DNA of 6,359 nucleotides from Candidatus Pelagibacterales bacterium. GTDB taxonomy: Bacteria > Pseudomonadota > Alphaproteobacteria > Pelagibacterales > Pelagibacteraceae. Made by a program: the position numbers and the translations under genes. The notes below the pieces were generated by a model. It searched no databases. It was not told the DNA's origin and saw nothing but the letters and a program-made list of their open reading frames with translations. The stretch covers positions 1 through 6,359 of the forward strand of contig VHCC01000046.1 of NCBI GenBank assembly GCA_016882185.1. Reading direction: 5' to 3'. Shown here one piece after another: positions 5,781 through 6,359 of the stretch. Each line of letters begins with the position of its first letter. The stretch's first letter is position 1.

Positions 5781-6359
5781 TTAGCTTCCCCAAATATATA
5801 TTGAGGCAAATAAAAATAGCCATACCACATCAACAAAGTGCCAATACCAAGCTGCAGCTTCAAATCCGAAATGATGGTCAGGTTTATAATGTCCAGCTTT
5901 TGCCCTAAAATAACAAACTGCTAGGAATATTGTTCCTACAAGCACGTGAAAGCCATGAAATCCCGTCGCCATGTAAAAAGTTGCACCGTAAATTCCAGAA
6001 CTTAATTTAAAGTCAGCAACAAAATATTCATAAGCCTGAAAAGAAGTAAAAATAAGTCCTAAAATTACAGTTAACAACAATCCATTCAATAGTCCTTTTC
6101 TATCATTCTCTAATAAAGAGTGATGCGCCCAAGTTACTGTGGTTCCTGATAAAAGTAATATTAAAGTATTAATTAATGGTATATGCCAGGGATCTAAAGT
6201 CTTAATATCTTTTGGCGGCCAAACACCACCTATCACTGCATCGGGAAATAGACTGGAGTCAAAATAAGCCCAAAACCAAGCAACAAAAAACATTACCTCT
6301 GAAATTATAAAGAGTGTCATGCCGTACCTGAGACCGATTTGAACCACCGGAGTATGATC
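5781..6359 (-). CDS. coxC: Cytochrome c oxidase subunit III, C-terminal part (5' end cut by window)
   Basis: This is subunit III (CtaE/CoxC) of the aa3-type oxidase, a membrane protein that stabilises the catalytic subunits and supports proton uptake. 192 residues are visible; family members have roughly 260-290, so about the first 70-90, including the first two helices, lie beyond 6359. The frame reads in from the edge as DHTPVVQIGLRYGM, a classic subunit III stretch. The GTG at 6347 is therefore an internal Val, not a start. Five membrane helices can be seen, with SEVMFFVAWFWAYF, the GGVWPP loop, DPWHIPLINTLILLLSG, TWAHHSLL, FYMATGFHGFHVLVGT and the terminal WYWHFVDVVWLFLF. The Glu in SEVMFF is the conserved buried carboxylate of the family. 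It lies directly upstream of surf1, nine bases apart, and is probably co-transcribed with it. Confidence 0.98.
   Translation of the reverse strand, partial: DHTPVVQIGLRYGMTLFIISEVMFFVAWFWAYFDSSLFPDAVIGGVWPPKDIKTLDPWHIPLINTLILLLSGTTVTWAHHSLLENDRKGLLNGLLLTVILGLIFTSFQAYEYFVADFKLSSGIYGATFYMATGFHGFHVLVGTIFLAVCYFRAKAGHYKPDHHFGFEAAAWYWHFVDVVWLFLFASIYIWGS

Noticed and set aside
6345..6347. GTG as the start codon of subunit III
   Set aside because: The frame remains open to the window edge and encodes DHTP before it, a normal part of subunit III; the visible part lacks the first two helices.
1..6359. Mobile elements, CRISPR, prophage or defence genes
   Set aside because: Apart from a 139-bp promoter gap, the window is filled by conserved core genes; no transposase, direct-repeat array or foreign-looking composition was seen.

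Overview
This AT-rich window (by eye, GC around 25-30%) comes from a streamlined alphaproteobacterium, most likely of the SAR11 / Pelagibacterales type. The clues are paired ATP synthase b' and b genes, the ispH-thrB-rnhA and coxC-surf1-thrC groupings typical of alphaproteobacteria, Lys/Asn/Ile-rich proteins, and almost no intergenic DNA. The organism assignment is inference from composition and gene order; no phylogenetic test was possible.

Layout. Positions 1-1009 (+) hold the F0 stator subunits b' (its 5' end probably lies outside the window) and b, the distal part of an atp operon. Positions 1006-1254 (-) hold a small protein with two CDGSH iron-sulfur motifs, sharing its stop site with atpF. 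Positions 1255-1393 are the only real intergenic gap; it carries plausible divergent promoters and a perfect GC-rich palindrome. Positions 1394-3737 (+) are a tightly packed run, ispH-thrB-rnhA, with one-base TAATG overlaps at both junctions. Positions 3721-6359 (-) are a converging run, coxC (truncated by the window edge)-surf1-thrC, in which thrC overlaps the end of rnhA by 17 bp.

How the genes fit together. All are core housekeeping genes: proton-driven ATP synthesis (b', b), cytochrome c oxidase and its assembly (CoxC, SURF1), isoprenoid precursor supply (IspH), the last two steps of threonine synthesis (ThrB, ThrC) and removal of RNA from RNA:DNA hybrids (RnhA). ThrB and ThrC catalyse consecutive steps but lie on opposite, converging strands on either side of rnhA.

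I see no mobile element, CRISPR array, RNA gene, defence system or clearly new system. The points worth a second look are modest: a palindrome inside the likely ispH promoter, a possibly leaderless CDGSH gene, a SURF1 gene with no methionine codon and an apparent TTG start, overlapping convergent gene ends without intrinsic terminators, and a perfect 15-bp tandem repeat inside rnhA.
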